This document shows, piece by piece, positions 9,550 through 18,519 of a DNA stretch of 64,000 nucleotides. Source of the DNA: Haemonchus contortus (lineage: Eukaryota; Nematoda; Chromadorea; Rhabditida; Trichostrongylidae); NCBI GenBank assembly GCA_000469685.2, contig LS997565.1, positions 17,759,293 to 17,823,292 on the forward strand, written 5' to 3'. Both the position numbers and the translations under genes were made by a program. The notes beneath the pieces are model-generated. The model did no database searches. It was not told the DNA's origin and saw only the letters and a list, made by a program, of their open reading frames with translations. Position 1 is the stretch's first letter; each line of letters opens with the position of its first letter.

Positions 9550-9966
9550 AGTGCCATAGTCGGTGTACAAGCACAAGGCTTAGACGTGAGTTTTTCAAGT
9601 TGGTTGTGAAACGCGTTAGATTTCTGGAATTCTCCTTCTTCCAGTTTTCTTATCCCCATTCACTAAAATTCCGATGTATGGAGTCTCGGCATGATTAAAA
9701 TGAGTTTTCATCGGTGTTTCTGGATCAATTTGTATGACTGACTCGAAATTCATACCACCCTTCCCTTACAAACCTGATGGTTCAAAAGTTTGGGAATGGA
9801 GGTGATTCGATAAGAACTTCATTGCTGTGACCGATTTTGACAGTTTGAGCTACCAATACCTATACCGTCTACCGTCAGCCGATCGATTCTTCATGTGAGG
9901 CATTTCCTTATTTTTATGGATATCGCCGACGCAATGGAGTCTAGTCTGCTTCTCCATGGGGGACGG

Positions 9967-10210
9967 TACGAACGTGCGTCCGAGGGTGCGCGCGGCAAAT
10001 TGCGTGGCGAAGTTCCTGACGATTTGTACGACTGCGGCGCCAATTTTCGGGACCCAAACTCGAAGTAGTGTGGTTTAGTAGGGTCATATGATCCCCCTAA
10101 TCCATTCTGTTTCAAATTTGGGCCCCAATGATAGGCGCCAAAGTGGTTCAAATCATTACGAACTTCGCCGCGCAATTTGCCGCGCGCATCCTCGGACGCA
10201 CGTTCGTACA
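9967..10210. repeat. Foldback element with arms of about 75 bp
   Basis: The left arm (9967-10041, TACGAACGTGCGTCCGAG...) is the reverse complement of 10134-10210 with scattered mismatches. The centre is about 90 bp. It is absent from copy B, so it inserted after the duplication or was lost there. Confidence 0.75.
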
Positions 10211-10640
10211 CATACCCCTTCTCCATAGTACAATTGATATTTTGTTTTCAGTATCGTTGCTGCATCTTCGCTCTCAGTAGCACACCAAATAACTTTCCAT
10301 GGTATGACGACCTTTCAATGGAAATTTACAAGTTGGAAAGGGACGTGGTTGATGTCAAATGCCATTTAGCCGTGGATATGTTTTCATGAAGCTCCGTCAA
10401 ACGGTCGCGAAACTGTACTAGTTATTATACTTTCTTTTCTTCTTTTCATTCAACACAGTTGTCCGCGCTTTGTTTGTGTTACCGCTGTGCCGTATAAGTT
10501 TGATCTCATTATTTTGCATGTCGAGTTAACAAGGTGAGGTGTGTCTCATAGTTTAAAAACAGTCTCTGGGCAGAAAAGAGCTGGAACGGCTTCATAGGAA
10601 TGAACAGGTTGATAGGTAACCAGTTGTCAGCGCAAAAGGA

Positions 10641-10725
10641 AGGCCCGCATAGTTCATTGGTATGTAATGCCAATGCACTTGACTTTTTTCAAAGTCTACA
10701 ATCTCAGGTCGTTTGAAACCCTACA
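10641..10725 (+). repeat. tRNA-like remnant
   Basis: GGCCCGCATAGTTCATTGG resembles a tRNA start with box A, and GGTCGTTTGAAACCC about 65 bp later resembles box B. Stem pairing is poor. It is more likely a SINE head or tRNA pseudogene than a working gene. Confidence 0.3.
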
Positions 10726-11407
10726 AAAATTTTGGCAATGTGTAACGAAGAAGTTCAACTTCAATAAGGAAAAGCCATCTCAGAGTGGGAAGAAAAATCA
10801 AATCTGAAATAAAAATGGAGCGGACTGAATTAGAAAGCAAGGATAGCTCCCAACGACATTTCCTTCTCAGAGATCCAAGGAAACTTTCTTCACGCCTCCG
10901 TTGTATGCTTACTTGACGACTACCACCAAAGACGTCGGTGTCGTCGATCCAGCTGTCTCACATCGTGTGAAAAATAGAACAAAAAATGAAAATTAAATCT
11001 CTCAAGTTTTTCAACTCTTTTGAGCAACACTCTAGATCTGTGTAGATACTTTGCTAAATAATGTGCCATTTGTGAACGATTCACTATTACTCACAAAGAC
11101 CACATGATCATAGCACTGGAAGCATCCGGAATCTTCTTGAATCCGAGGGCCTCGCAGAGCAACTGCCGTCGAGGTTGCACATTGTTCACAGTTGATCGCA
11201 GGACTTCTCTAATGGTATGGCCTCGCTTGCCTTGTCGTCAATATTCTGGATGGTAACCTTACGACCATTTGCTAAGAACTCGAGTAGTACTAGACCATAT
11301 ATATTGTGAAAATTAAATGGCTGAAGCTGAAATTGTGATAAGGTGTAATGAATTTACACTATTTATACTGAGCCAGGAACACTTTTCTAATCAAGTCAAA
11401 GCCCTGC

Positions 11408-11568
11408 TCGTTAACTGACTCGAGCAACAGCACAGTTATGTATCATGTAGTATTTGCAGTCGGGTTCATCCCCTTGAGCTTGGCTCAAGTCAGTTAACGA
11501 ATTCGAATGGGGGGGGGGATGAACCCGACTGCAAATACTACATGATCCATAACTGTACTGTTGAGCTA
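11408..11568. repeat. Foldback with nested palindromes
   Basis: Arms 11425-11475 and 11515-11566 share ACAGTTATG..CATGTAGTATTTGCAGTCGGGTTCATCCCC in inverted order. Inside lies a perfect 7-bp stem CTTGAGC-TTG-GCTCAAG. TCGTTAACTGA (11408) and TCAGTTAACGA (11490) form a further inverted pair. A run of about ten G borders the right arm. Confidence 0.8.
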
Positions 11569-12168
11569 CAACGGAAAAAAGTATGCTTTGCTATGAGCAT
11601 CATCCCGTGTTCGCTCTCATCATATCAACCGTCCAGATTACTCCCCGTGAGAAGATCGTTCGATTAATTACTTTTCATTTCACAAAAGCTTTCCCGGATG
11701 ACCAACTAATATGGTGCCGCTCTCATTGCATCGCTCTTCGACCTAGACGATTTCCACGATTGTGATTGTTACATTATTATTTATAATCTTGTTATTCATT
11801 GGTTTTTTTGCTCCTTCATTCTTCTATTTATTATTTTCATTTTTGTTTCTTTTTTGTTGCTTATTCGTGTCATTGGGGCTTATAAAACACCACAGTAATG
11901 CAAACTTGACGAATCCATCTAATAATTTTAGTTTTTTGTCACCAGTATGTACGTAGTATACAGAACCGTAGCTCCTTTTCAAAAAACCCTCATGGCACCT
12001 TAATGCTCCCATCAAAGGTCCTTCACTGCTATGATTTTCCACCCATGTCCCTAATTTTACGGAAATCTAATCAGTTTAAAATCTTGTGATAGTATATAAT
12101 TTGAAGTAAAAATTACTAGAAAGTCAAAATGCAAATTAAGTTTTCTGAGTCACAAGAAAAGAAGGGCG

Positions 12169-12425
12169 GAGGTGGTGTAGTAGCAAGTGGCGCACTATCT
12201 CATACGTATACGTACGTATCACGGGTTCGAATCCTGGGTCGATATGCGCCCAGCCAACCACCCTCCAACCCTCTGAAATCATTCACATGGTACCAGAGGA
12301 TAAAATAGTGACTTATACATCGGCTGGTCACTGCATGACATTGTATATTCCACACACGCATTCAGTAGGCCACTACAGCTCTGAATGGAAGTCGAATGCC
12401 CGAGCACGTCCCTCAGACGAAATTG
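12169..12425 (+). mobile_element. tRNA-derived SINE, copy 1
   Basis: Begins GGGCGGAGGTGGTGTAGTAGC (box A-like) with GGGTTCGAATCC (box B) about 60 bp later. The body contains GGCTGGTCACTGCATGACATTGTATA and GAATGGAAGTCGAATGC, shared with minus-strand copies at 27235, 54485 and 60283. Confidence 0.8.
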
Positions 12426-13096
12426 ATTATCTCTAAAAGACTTCGTCTTTTCCAGACCTAAATTATTATACAAGAAGTGAATCGAAGGAAAGGTTGTCCG
12501 TATGACATTTGATTTTGTACAAAGTTTTCGACGAGAACCGAGATCGATAGGGATTTCCGCGATATTTGCGAAGGGTTCGGAATCCCATAGCAATGTAAGC
12601 AACGTCTAATATGTACTTCTATAATACATTTCCTGTACTCTCGCACTACTAATCGCACTAAGAATGAAGGTTGAAGTCGTACGCGTTAATCACTCACGTA
12701 TGTGGAATGCGCCCCGCACATTGGACAACCTCTTTCTCTGGTCAGCTATTCCGCCATTTCCTCTCGTCTACAACATATTTTTTGCTTTCACCTCGATTCC
12801 AACATCTCCTGTCTTCCTTTAGCCTAGGGCATTTCATGTTGCTACTACTTCTCCGCGAATGATACCTTTTACTTTGTCACCTATAACTCCAAAACAAAAA
12901 ACAAAAGAGCTGGAAGACTGCTCAAATCCGCAAGTGAAAATGTTTGGTACTTCAGTTCTTCCCAGGCTTAACAACTAATACACATAACAAAATGAGCTTA
13001 CTGACAGAGACCTTCAATCAAACATAAATTCGAATGTTTAGCCCAGCATTGACGAAAATGGCAAATTGGATGTCCAAGGCAAATTTTCATGAGTAT

Positions 13097-13407
13097 CTAA
13101 TGTTTGAAATGTCCACCACGACACCGACCAATTACTGCAATTGTACTTCCTTCTTCGATTTTGTAAGAGCCCAATGTGCGACCATCCTGCAGTTCCTTAC
13201 CTAAACCAAATATTGTCTAGTATACGGATCTCGAAGGAGCTCTTCCATAAATCTTGATGCATGATCAGAGATACCATTACAAATTAGTCGAGCTGGTTGA
13301 ATGCCGTTTCTGTCGTAGATCTGGCTTCTGATCGTCTCAATAGTATCGGACGGTAGAACATTGAGAGCAATGGTCCCCCCAGTCAAAGTTCTGACGAAAA
13401 TCTGCAT
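13097..13407 (-). CDS. Stand-alone ubiquitin-like protein (copy A)
   Basis: Exon 1 is 13407-13275 (ends TGTAATG|GTATCT); exon 2 is 13200-13097 (after TTGGTTTAG). Phase joins exactly, giving 78 residues. It starts [11 protein letters not shown] and has the ubiquitin fold pattern, with RLICNGKEL over the Ile44/Lys48 region and YKIEEGST near Lys63. It ends RCRGG followed by HFKH, so the diglycine is present but would have to be exposed by a protease. Compared with copy B it lacks two residues in the loop before RLI. Lys6 and Lys11 are replaced, Lys48 is kept. The frame is open although the neighbouring RING gene is broken. It could be a conjugated modifier or a decoy; only the fold is clear. Confidence 0.75.
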
Positions 13408-13770
13408 ACCGCTGTAACGAGTTGACTAACAAGCGATCTTCTATAGCTCACGTATGTAATCGAACTTGAATGGTAACAGCCAACAATGGTAAAAAGTAAG
13501 TGAAAGTTAGTTGATTAGCTTGACTCCTTGTTAATATCTATGACAAAGCTTTTGGGGAAAATTTGTTCAAGTGGAGAGTCTCTTCTTGGCGCAATTCAAT
13601 GGCCGCTATTGAAAATTGAACACCTTTTGCGACTTCGTATTTGGTGCCATCGCGGATTGAAGCTGTCCATGAACTGTGAGACAGATCCCATGTGCAGCCA
13701 ACTATTTCACAATGGCATACCAGCTTGTGAAACTGATTGGACGGTATTGAAACCATATCAGGGGGCATAC

Positions 13771-13983
13771 TAACACGTTGGTGACCGCAGCCTTTTTTGA
13801 CCGCGCGCCGTGTGGGACCAAGCCATTTTTTGCGTCGTTTAATGCGTCCCAATTACTTGTCCCGTCCCGAATGATTACAAAAACATTATTTTTTTTATCC
13901 TGCGTCTCGGCATCGGAACGTATTGTCCCAGCCAGCCAAAAACGTGCGTCCTGGTATCGGGACGTATGGTCGCCAACGTGTTA
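13771..13983. mobile_element. MITE with TAACACGTTGG termini
   Basis: Terminal inverted repeats TAACACGTTGGTGACC and GGTCGCCAACGTGTTA enclose about 180 bp. It is absent from copy B. The termini resemble those at 33053 and 39279. Confidence 0.75.
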
Positions 13984-14158
13984 AACAACACTTCGAATGA
14001 TGTTACACGTAGAAAAGAGCAACCCGGTTAAAGATGGGTTCTTTTTCTTGAGTGAAAGTGTAAAGGACGGAGCTAGTGAAAAGCAACTCAACTGATAGCT
14101 CTAAACATCTAACGTTATCGGCTTCGGCTCACAAACACAGTGATCATGGACTCACTCA

Positions 14159-15035
14159 TGGTTTCGAGGTTGATCGGTTTCGGAAGCCTGTGTGAATAAC
14201 GTAGGACTATTTAGGATGTCGACAATAATGTAATTTGACTGAAATGATCTAACGTCAAGTTTTATAAAAGGGAGAGTCCACCAGTTGATAGTGAAACTTA
14301 CTGGGAAGCCCTGCACTCCTGCTGAGGGAACTACATGTTCAGCACGACATGCTGGGCACTGCAGTTTCCCTGAATGCGACAGAAGGTGAAACTTCATGCG
14401 CATCTCGAGACACGTGAAACTTCATGCACATCTCGAGACACTGCAGACAGAAGGTATGCTGATAAGGAAGCAGCTTTGGCTGCCTGAATTGAAGAGCTCA
14501 CCATGAAGTTGAACAGAGCATATCTACACAGTTATTCCGGATTCAGGTGATATCGGAACTTTGATCTAACTTCCAAAGTAAGATATATGTACAAGTTTGA
14601 AAAGGTTTTCCAACTTGTAACGTTCGTAACAAATGCAGCTGTGAGCAATCTTTCGATCGCTTCTTGCCTATTGTTAGATGCATGAGGGGATGCCGTGGTT
14701 TTGGCCTCACCACCACCATGACAACGAAGTACCGCGAGGAGTACACTTTCATTCTGGATTCCGTAATAGGACAAAGCATAGTTGTCTTCAAGTTCCCGCC
14801 CTAAATTCGCAGGTACATAAAGCAATGCCACAGTTTCATACTATAAAGGAAGAAAAACTGCCCCACAAGAAAATTCACCTGCGAATATCAGCCGATGTTC
14901 CTTCGGAGGACACCACGTGCCTTTGCTGAGCTTGGTATGCACATTTAGTAAAACCTTTACATTTCTAATGTTGAGCGAAGGTTCGACATCAAAAGTGTTC
15001 GTCTCTCCAGACAAAGCTTTGACAGAGATTCGCAT
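14159..15035 (-). pseudogene. Ubiquitin-like/RING gene, copy A, disrupted
   Basis: Exon 1 (15035-14879) encodes MRISVKALSGET and matches copy B. Exon 2, starting near 14799, finishes the ubiquitin-like domain. The RING is damaged three ways relative to copy B. One base is missing just before its first cysteines (near 14642), which shifts the frame. The cysteine of the C-x-H pair is tyrosine (LPYQH, near 14470). A 26-bp tandem duplication (near 14396-14450, containing CTCGAGATG) shifts the frame again. The downstream splice donor GTAAGT survives near 14301. The upstream ubiquitin-like half could still be made. Confidence 0.8.
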
Positions 15036-16505
15036 TCCGCCAAGACGAAGAAAATAAAGAGCGGACTAACTCTGAGTATGATATTCCAATAAATACGGTT
15101 GTCCTCCACCTCCTCTCCTGAAACGAAACTCGACAATGGTGCAAATTAAAGGGAACCTTCTCATGAACTTATTGGACTAAGGATTAAAATATGCAGGATG
15201 ATTCAAGGATTGGTCAACAATTACAAATCACAGCAGCTCAAATCGGAGTGCAGACCATTTGAGAAATATGCATAGTGAGCAATATAGATAGACGAGCGTT
15301 TCATAACAGCAAATCTTGTCAGTAACTGTATGGTTTCCTGACAGGACCATCTTACTTCATCATGCCATCGCAGGAGAGGGATGGATAACCTTTATCGAGA
15401 ACACTGGTAGAGATCATCACAAATTATCTCCCAAAAGTGAAGGAATAGAAGCTGCAGCGAGTTTGCAGCCCTTGAAACTTAATGAATTCTCTCAACTGAA
15501 AAATTCAGTTGTGTAATACAGTATGTTTTGAGCACCACAGAGTGCTAGACGACAAGCGAAGAGCTGGAAGGCCAGCAAGAGCGACCGATATCTTTGATAT
15601 AGTATTTAGGGCAGCATAATGCCTAGTCCTGCTTCTTGATTGTATGAGGTTGTTCGATTCCGTTCAGAGATGTGCCACACAGCTCCAGCAAATCTTAAGC
15701 AACGTATAGCAGTTAATGTTATTGCCCTGACTTCAGGAGAATTTTTCATTTCTAGCTACTACACTGCTGTGATGTAAACATAACAGAGTTGTTAACATAA
15801 CATAACCACAACGGATTTTGTACACATGGGTGGCACTTCTCTAGAAATGAAACTGTTTGAAAAGCAGTAAGAGACTGGACAAGATTTTTGGGTCTTCCTA
15901 TATGCCCCTCAATGTATTTTTCGTATTCGTAGCTTCTTTTCTTCTCCTGAGCGTACCATTCGATCAGATAACAGCGAAAAGGTTCATTCACCTCAATCGG
16001 ATTCATTCGGGCTAATTTTCCTGAGAAGGTTCTCTAACTTTTCACTATTGTTGGTCTAAAAGCAAAAAACAACAGAAAACGGATCCCTTTTCACCGTTTT
16101 CAATAACTTGCTTTTGATAAAGATACCGTCGGTCACTTTCTGACACTAATGGTTCTTTCTTTTCATTCAATTAGAATGATTTTTTATGCGGAAGCAAATT
16201 GCCCATTAAACTCACCCATGGAAACTGGTCTTCCTTGAAGGTGGTAGTAGATCATAATCGAAGCTCCCTCCCGGTATCCTGCCTTCACCTTATGAATCAC
16301 TTCCTATTACAGTCAGAACATTGGACTAGTTTGGCTACTTTCTATTAGAATTCGCCCATTTTGTTTAGTAGTTGTATAAGATGAAAATACAGACGCGCTA
16401 GGTGAAATGGCCTTGCACCTCCCGGGAAAGAGCCAAGTTGGGCTAAAGCTCTAACTAAGACGGGAGAGACGGGAGACTTGTTTTATAACTGCTTCGTGAC
16501 TCTCA

Positions 16506-16842
16506 CTACATGTTTAGCTGCTGCAGGTGCTTTTCCTTTGCTGATATGATCATAAAATTCAGAGCGGATGCTTCTTCACCGGATCTTCGTATCGCCATTT
16601 GTATGTGTTCTTCTTCTCTCATAGGTCTGCAATAAAAAGAAATCACAAAGGAAAATAGAAAATAAAAAAACGTAAAGGAAAAGGAAAATTTGAGCAAGCC
16701 AAGCATTTCTATTATCACGGTTACGAGTATACCTCATATCCTCGATACAAATTATTTTGCTGATGAAGCCAGAGTAGGAAACGGGCTGATTATCCACCCT
16801 TTCTTTGAACAAGTTTGATTGGAAAAGCCACGTAACGTCCAA
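16506..16842 (-). CDS. Small gene ending in a ubiquitin-interacting motif (copy B)
   Basis: Exon 1 ends at 16743 (GATATGAG|GTATAC); exon 2 is 16626-16506 after TTTATTGCAG and ends ATG TAG. The joined frame gives ICIEDMRPMREEEH. Exon 2 contains EEEHIQMAIRRSGEEA, which fits the UIM pattern (acidic run, hydrophobic, x-x-Ala-hydrophobic-x-x-Ser-x-x-Glu), then a helical tail SAKEKHLQQLNM. The 5' end is uncertain: exon 1 is open to about 16842 but I see no convincing ATG. It is downstream on the same strand as the RING and ubiquitin-like genes, so it may be a terminal exon pair of one of them or a separate gene. A ubiquitin-binding role is inferred from the motif. Confidence 0.55.
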
Positions 16843-17070
16843 CGGAAGATGTTTGGGTGGTCAATTTAGCAGACTATACCAAAAGCAGAAATACCTAAAG
16901 TTATTGGAGTCTTCCAAATATGGGGATCGACCATCAAATCAATCGATTCCCTTTAGAATTTCCTTGCAAGCCTTTCACAGAGTAATCAAATTGACAGTCG
17001 CATCGTTGGGCCCATCCATTCGACAGTAGACCTATGGAACCTTTCCGTCTTGCTTTACTTTTGAAACAGG

Positions 17071-17274
17071 ATGTCCCGGATGAGTATAATTAAGTTGTTA
17101 TTAATAATGTATTTGTACGCAATGCGAAGATTTTTCTCACAACGTCCGGCGTTCAAAATCACCAAAGCGATTCTTTTTACAATCGCAGCCGTCAATTTTT
17201 TTCTCTCATATGAATTGGTGAAAATCTATTACGAATTCCATTCCACACTGAGAAACTCTTTCAATTCCCTCTAA
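17071..17274 (+). other. Possible type II membrane-anchor exon
   Basis: A plus-strand ORF MSRMSIIKLLLIMYLYAMRRFFSQ with a following hydrophobic stretch (AILFTIAAVNFFLSYELV), like the N-terminus of a type II membrane protein. In copy A the same reading has stops and is split by a 0.9 kb insertion. No further exon was found, so this may be chance or a relic. Confidence 0.25.
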
Positions 17275-17488
17275 TCAGTCAAATCGCATAAAAGTGTGAG
17301 CCTATAAAAAAGTGATGCTTCGTTCTAGGCGCATAGAGCCCTTTTCTGGACATTCCTGCCTCCCACCTTTGAAAATGTAACATGGAATAATATGTACACC
17401 TACAGGTGTGGCTCTACTCAAAGTTATGGAGGATGTTCGAAGGAGTGCTTCGAAGGAATCCCAGAATGTGCCATAGCCGGTGCACAAG

Positions 17489-17864
17489 AGTAGCGTTCAC
17501 TTCCCCACTTCACGTGCCCGGTATCAACGAGTGAGCTCGGAACCAGGCAGGGTTTAAGGCGGAAACTGCTAATAGTTCCGACTCACGGGGGAAGGAATCA
17601 CTGAATTACACGGCTTCCCTGGAGGGCAGGAAAAGGGTGAGGAACAAGTGTTTATTAAATCCAAAAAAAGGAAGAACGAGCACCCAAAAAAAAGGAAGGA
17701 AGATAGCGAGAGGGGAGACTAACTCCCCGAACTGACTAGCTAACCCACTGGTAACCACAACTGGGGAGGTTGTTTATAGGGGGGAGCTCCCGCCCTAGGT
17801 GCGGATTCCCGCCAAATGAGGGAGTAGGTCACGGAGGCGACCTACAACCCGACCTACCGTAACA
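17489..17864 (-). repeat. 3' LTR of the gypsy-type element
   Basis: Minus-strand TATA (TATAAA, 17773-17778) and polyadenylation signal AATAAA (17651-17656). Lacks the short insert present near 22937 in the 5' LTR. Confidence 0.88.
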
Positions 17865-17866
17865 TG

Positions 17867-17875
17867 CCTCCCCCC
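17867..17875 (-). promoter_or_regulatory. Polypurine tract
   Basis: GGGGGGAGG on the minus strand, two bases before the LTR start TGTTACGG; the expected plus-strand priming site. Confidence 0.7.
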
Positions 17876-17918
17876 AGAGGAAGCGGCGTCCCTGCCGCTT
17901 CCGCAGTAACAGAAGTAC

Positions 17919-18054
17919 AAGGACTACTTCATCCTTTATCTTATCAAGTACCTAATCAAATCAACTTTACAAGGACTACTTCATCCTTTATCTTATCAAG
18001 TACAAGGACTACTTCATCCTTTATCTTATCAAGTACCTAATCAAATCAACTTTA
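17919..18054 (-). repeat. 33-bp tandem repeat in the 3' untranslated region
   Basis: Three copies of AAGGACTACTTCATCC... (plus-strand reading); CTAATCAAATCAACTTT follows the first and third, giving a 50/33-bp pattern. Confidence 0.85.
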
Positions 18055-18146
18055 AAGATTCACAACAACAGTAACGACAAAAAAATTATTATGCTAATTG
18101 CCTAACTCTAATACTACTCTGAGGGTCAGGGGCCTAATGGGGTCTG

Positions 18147-18519
18147 CTATAACCTCGACGTGCTCCCCGTCCTCTTCCATGTTGACGATTGCCTCGGGGT
18201 GCAGCCGATGTTGACGGGATCATCCACTGGAGATAATGAAGAATCGGCATTTGGGGTGAAAACATTGGCGCTACCATCGATTGCATCCTGAAGTGGTTTT
18301 CCTGAATGGCGTAAAGGTGGCTTTTGATTCTTCTTTTGAGACTCCTCCACCGGGCTTCTTTTGCTTGAAGTAGAGACGCGTGCTAAAGGAGCGACTTTTC
18401 GCACCGGACTCCAAGGGAGGCAGGTTCACTTCTGCCTTCACGTACGTCCTCAACGCGTCGTAGTATTCCTTGATTACATATCTCGAATACGCCTCCGCGC
18501 TCGAGCTTCGTGGGTGAGC
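18147..18519 (-). pseudogene. Coding-like tail beyond the TGA of the Gag-protease ORF
   Basis: After the TGA at 18520-18522 the same frame stays open for about 83 codons, to TAG at 18271, with natural-looking content (SSSAEAYSRYVIKEYYDALR). A second frame (18404-18147) is also open, with proline/serine/lysine-rich text. Either the TGA is a recent nonsense change plus a frameshift, or the tail is reached by readthrough. Confidence 0.5.

Larger units (their letters stand above)
6277..9550 (-). mobile_element. Gag-only, non-autonomous BEL/Pao retrotransposon
   Basis: Bounded by 5-bp target duplications GTGCC (6272-6276 and 9551-9555). LTRs are 6277-6645 (3') and 8502-8815 plus 9495-9549 (5', split by a nested insertion); by eye they differ at about five bases in 369. 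A tRNA-type primer site, a structured leader and a gag ORF are present, but protease, reverse transcriptase, RNase H and integrase are all absent: gag runs straight into the 3' LTR. It must have been moved in trans by a full-length relative. Confidence 0.88.
3780..15790 (-). repeat. Tandem segmental duplication, copy A (degenerating)
   Basis: Homologous to 16080-27020 in the same order and orientation. Matching stretches include 3830-5080 with 16130-17210, 6020-6276 with 17220-17484, 9556-9880 with 22966-23290, 13090-13410 with 24290-24610, and 14150-15790 with 25200-27020. Between these, copy A has gained a GC-box repeat (5290-6016), a BEL element (6277-9550), two foldbacks, a SINE and a MITE. 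The stretches 3740-4350, 4810-5290, 10400-12160 and 12430-13090 show no gene that I can support. Confidence 0.85.
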
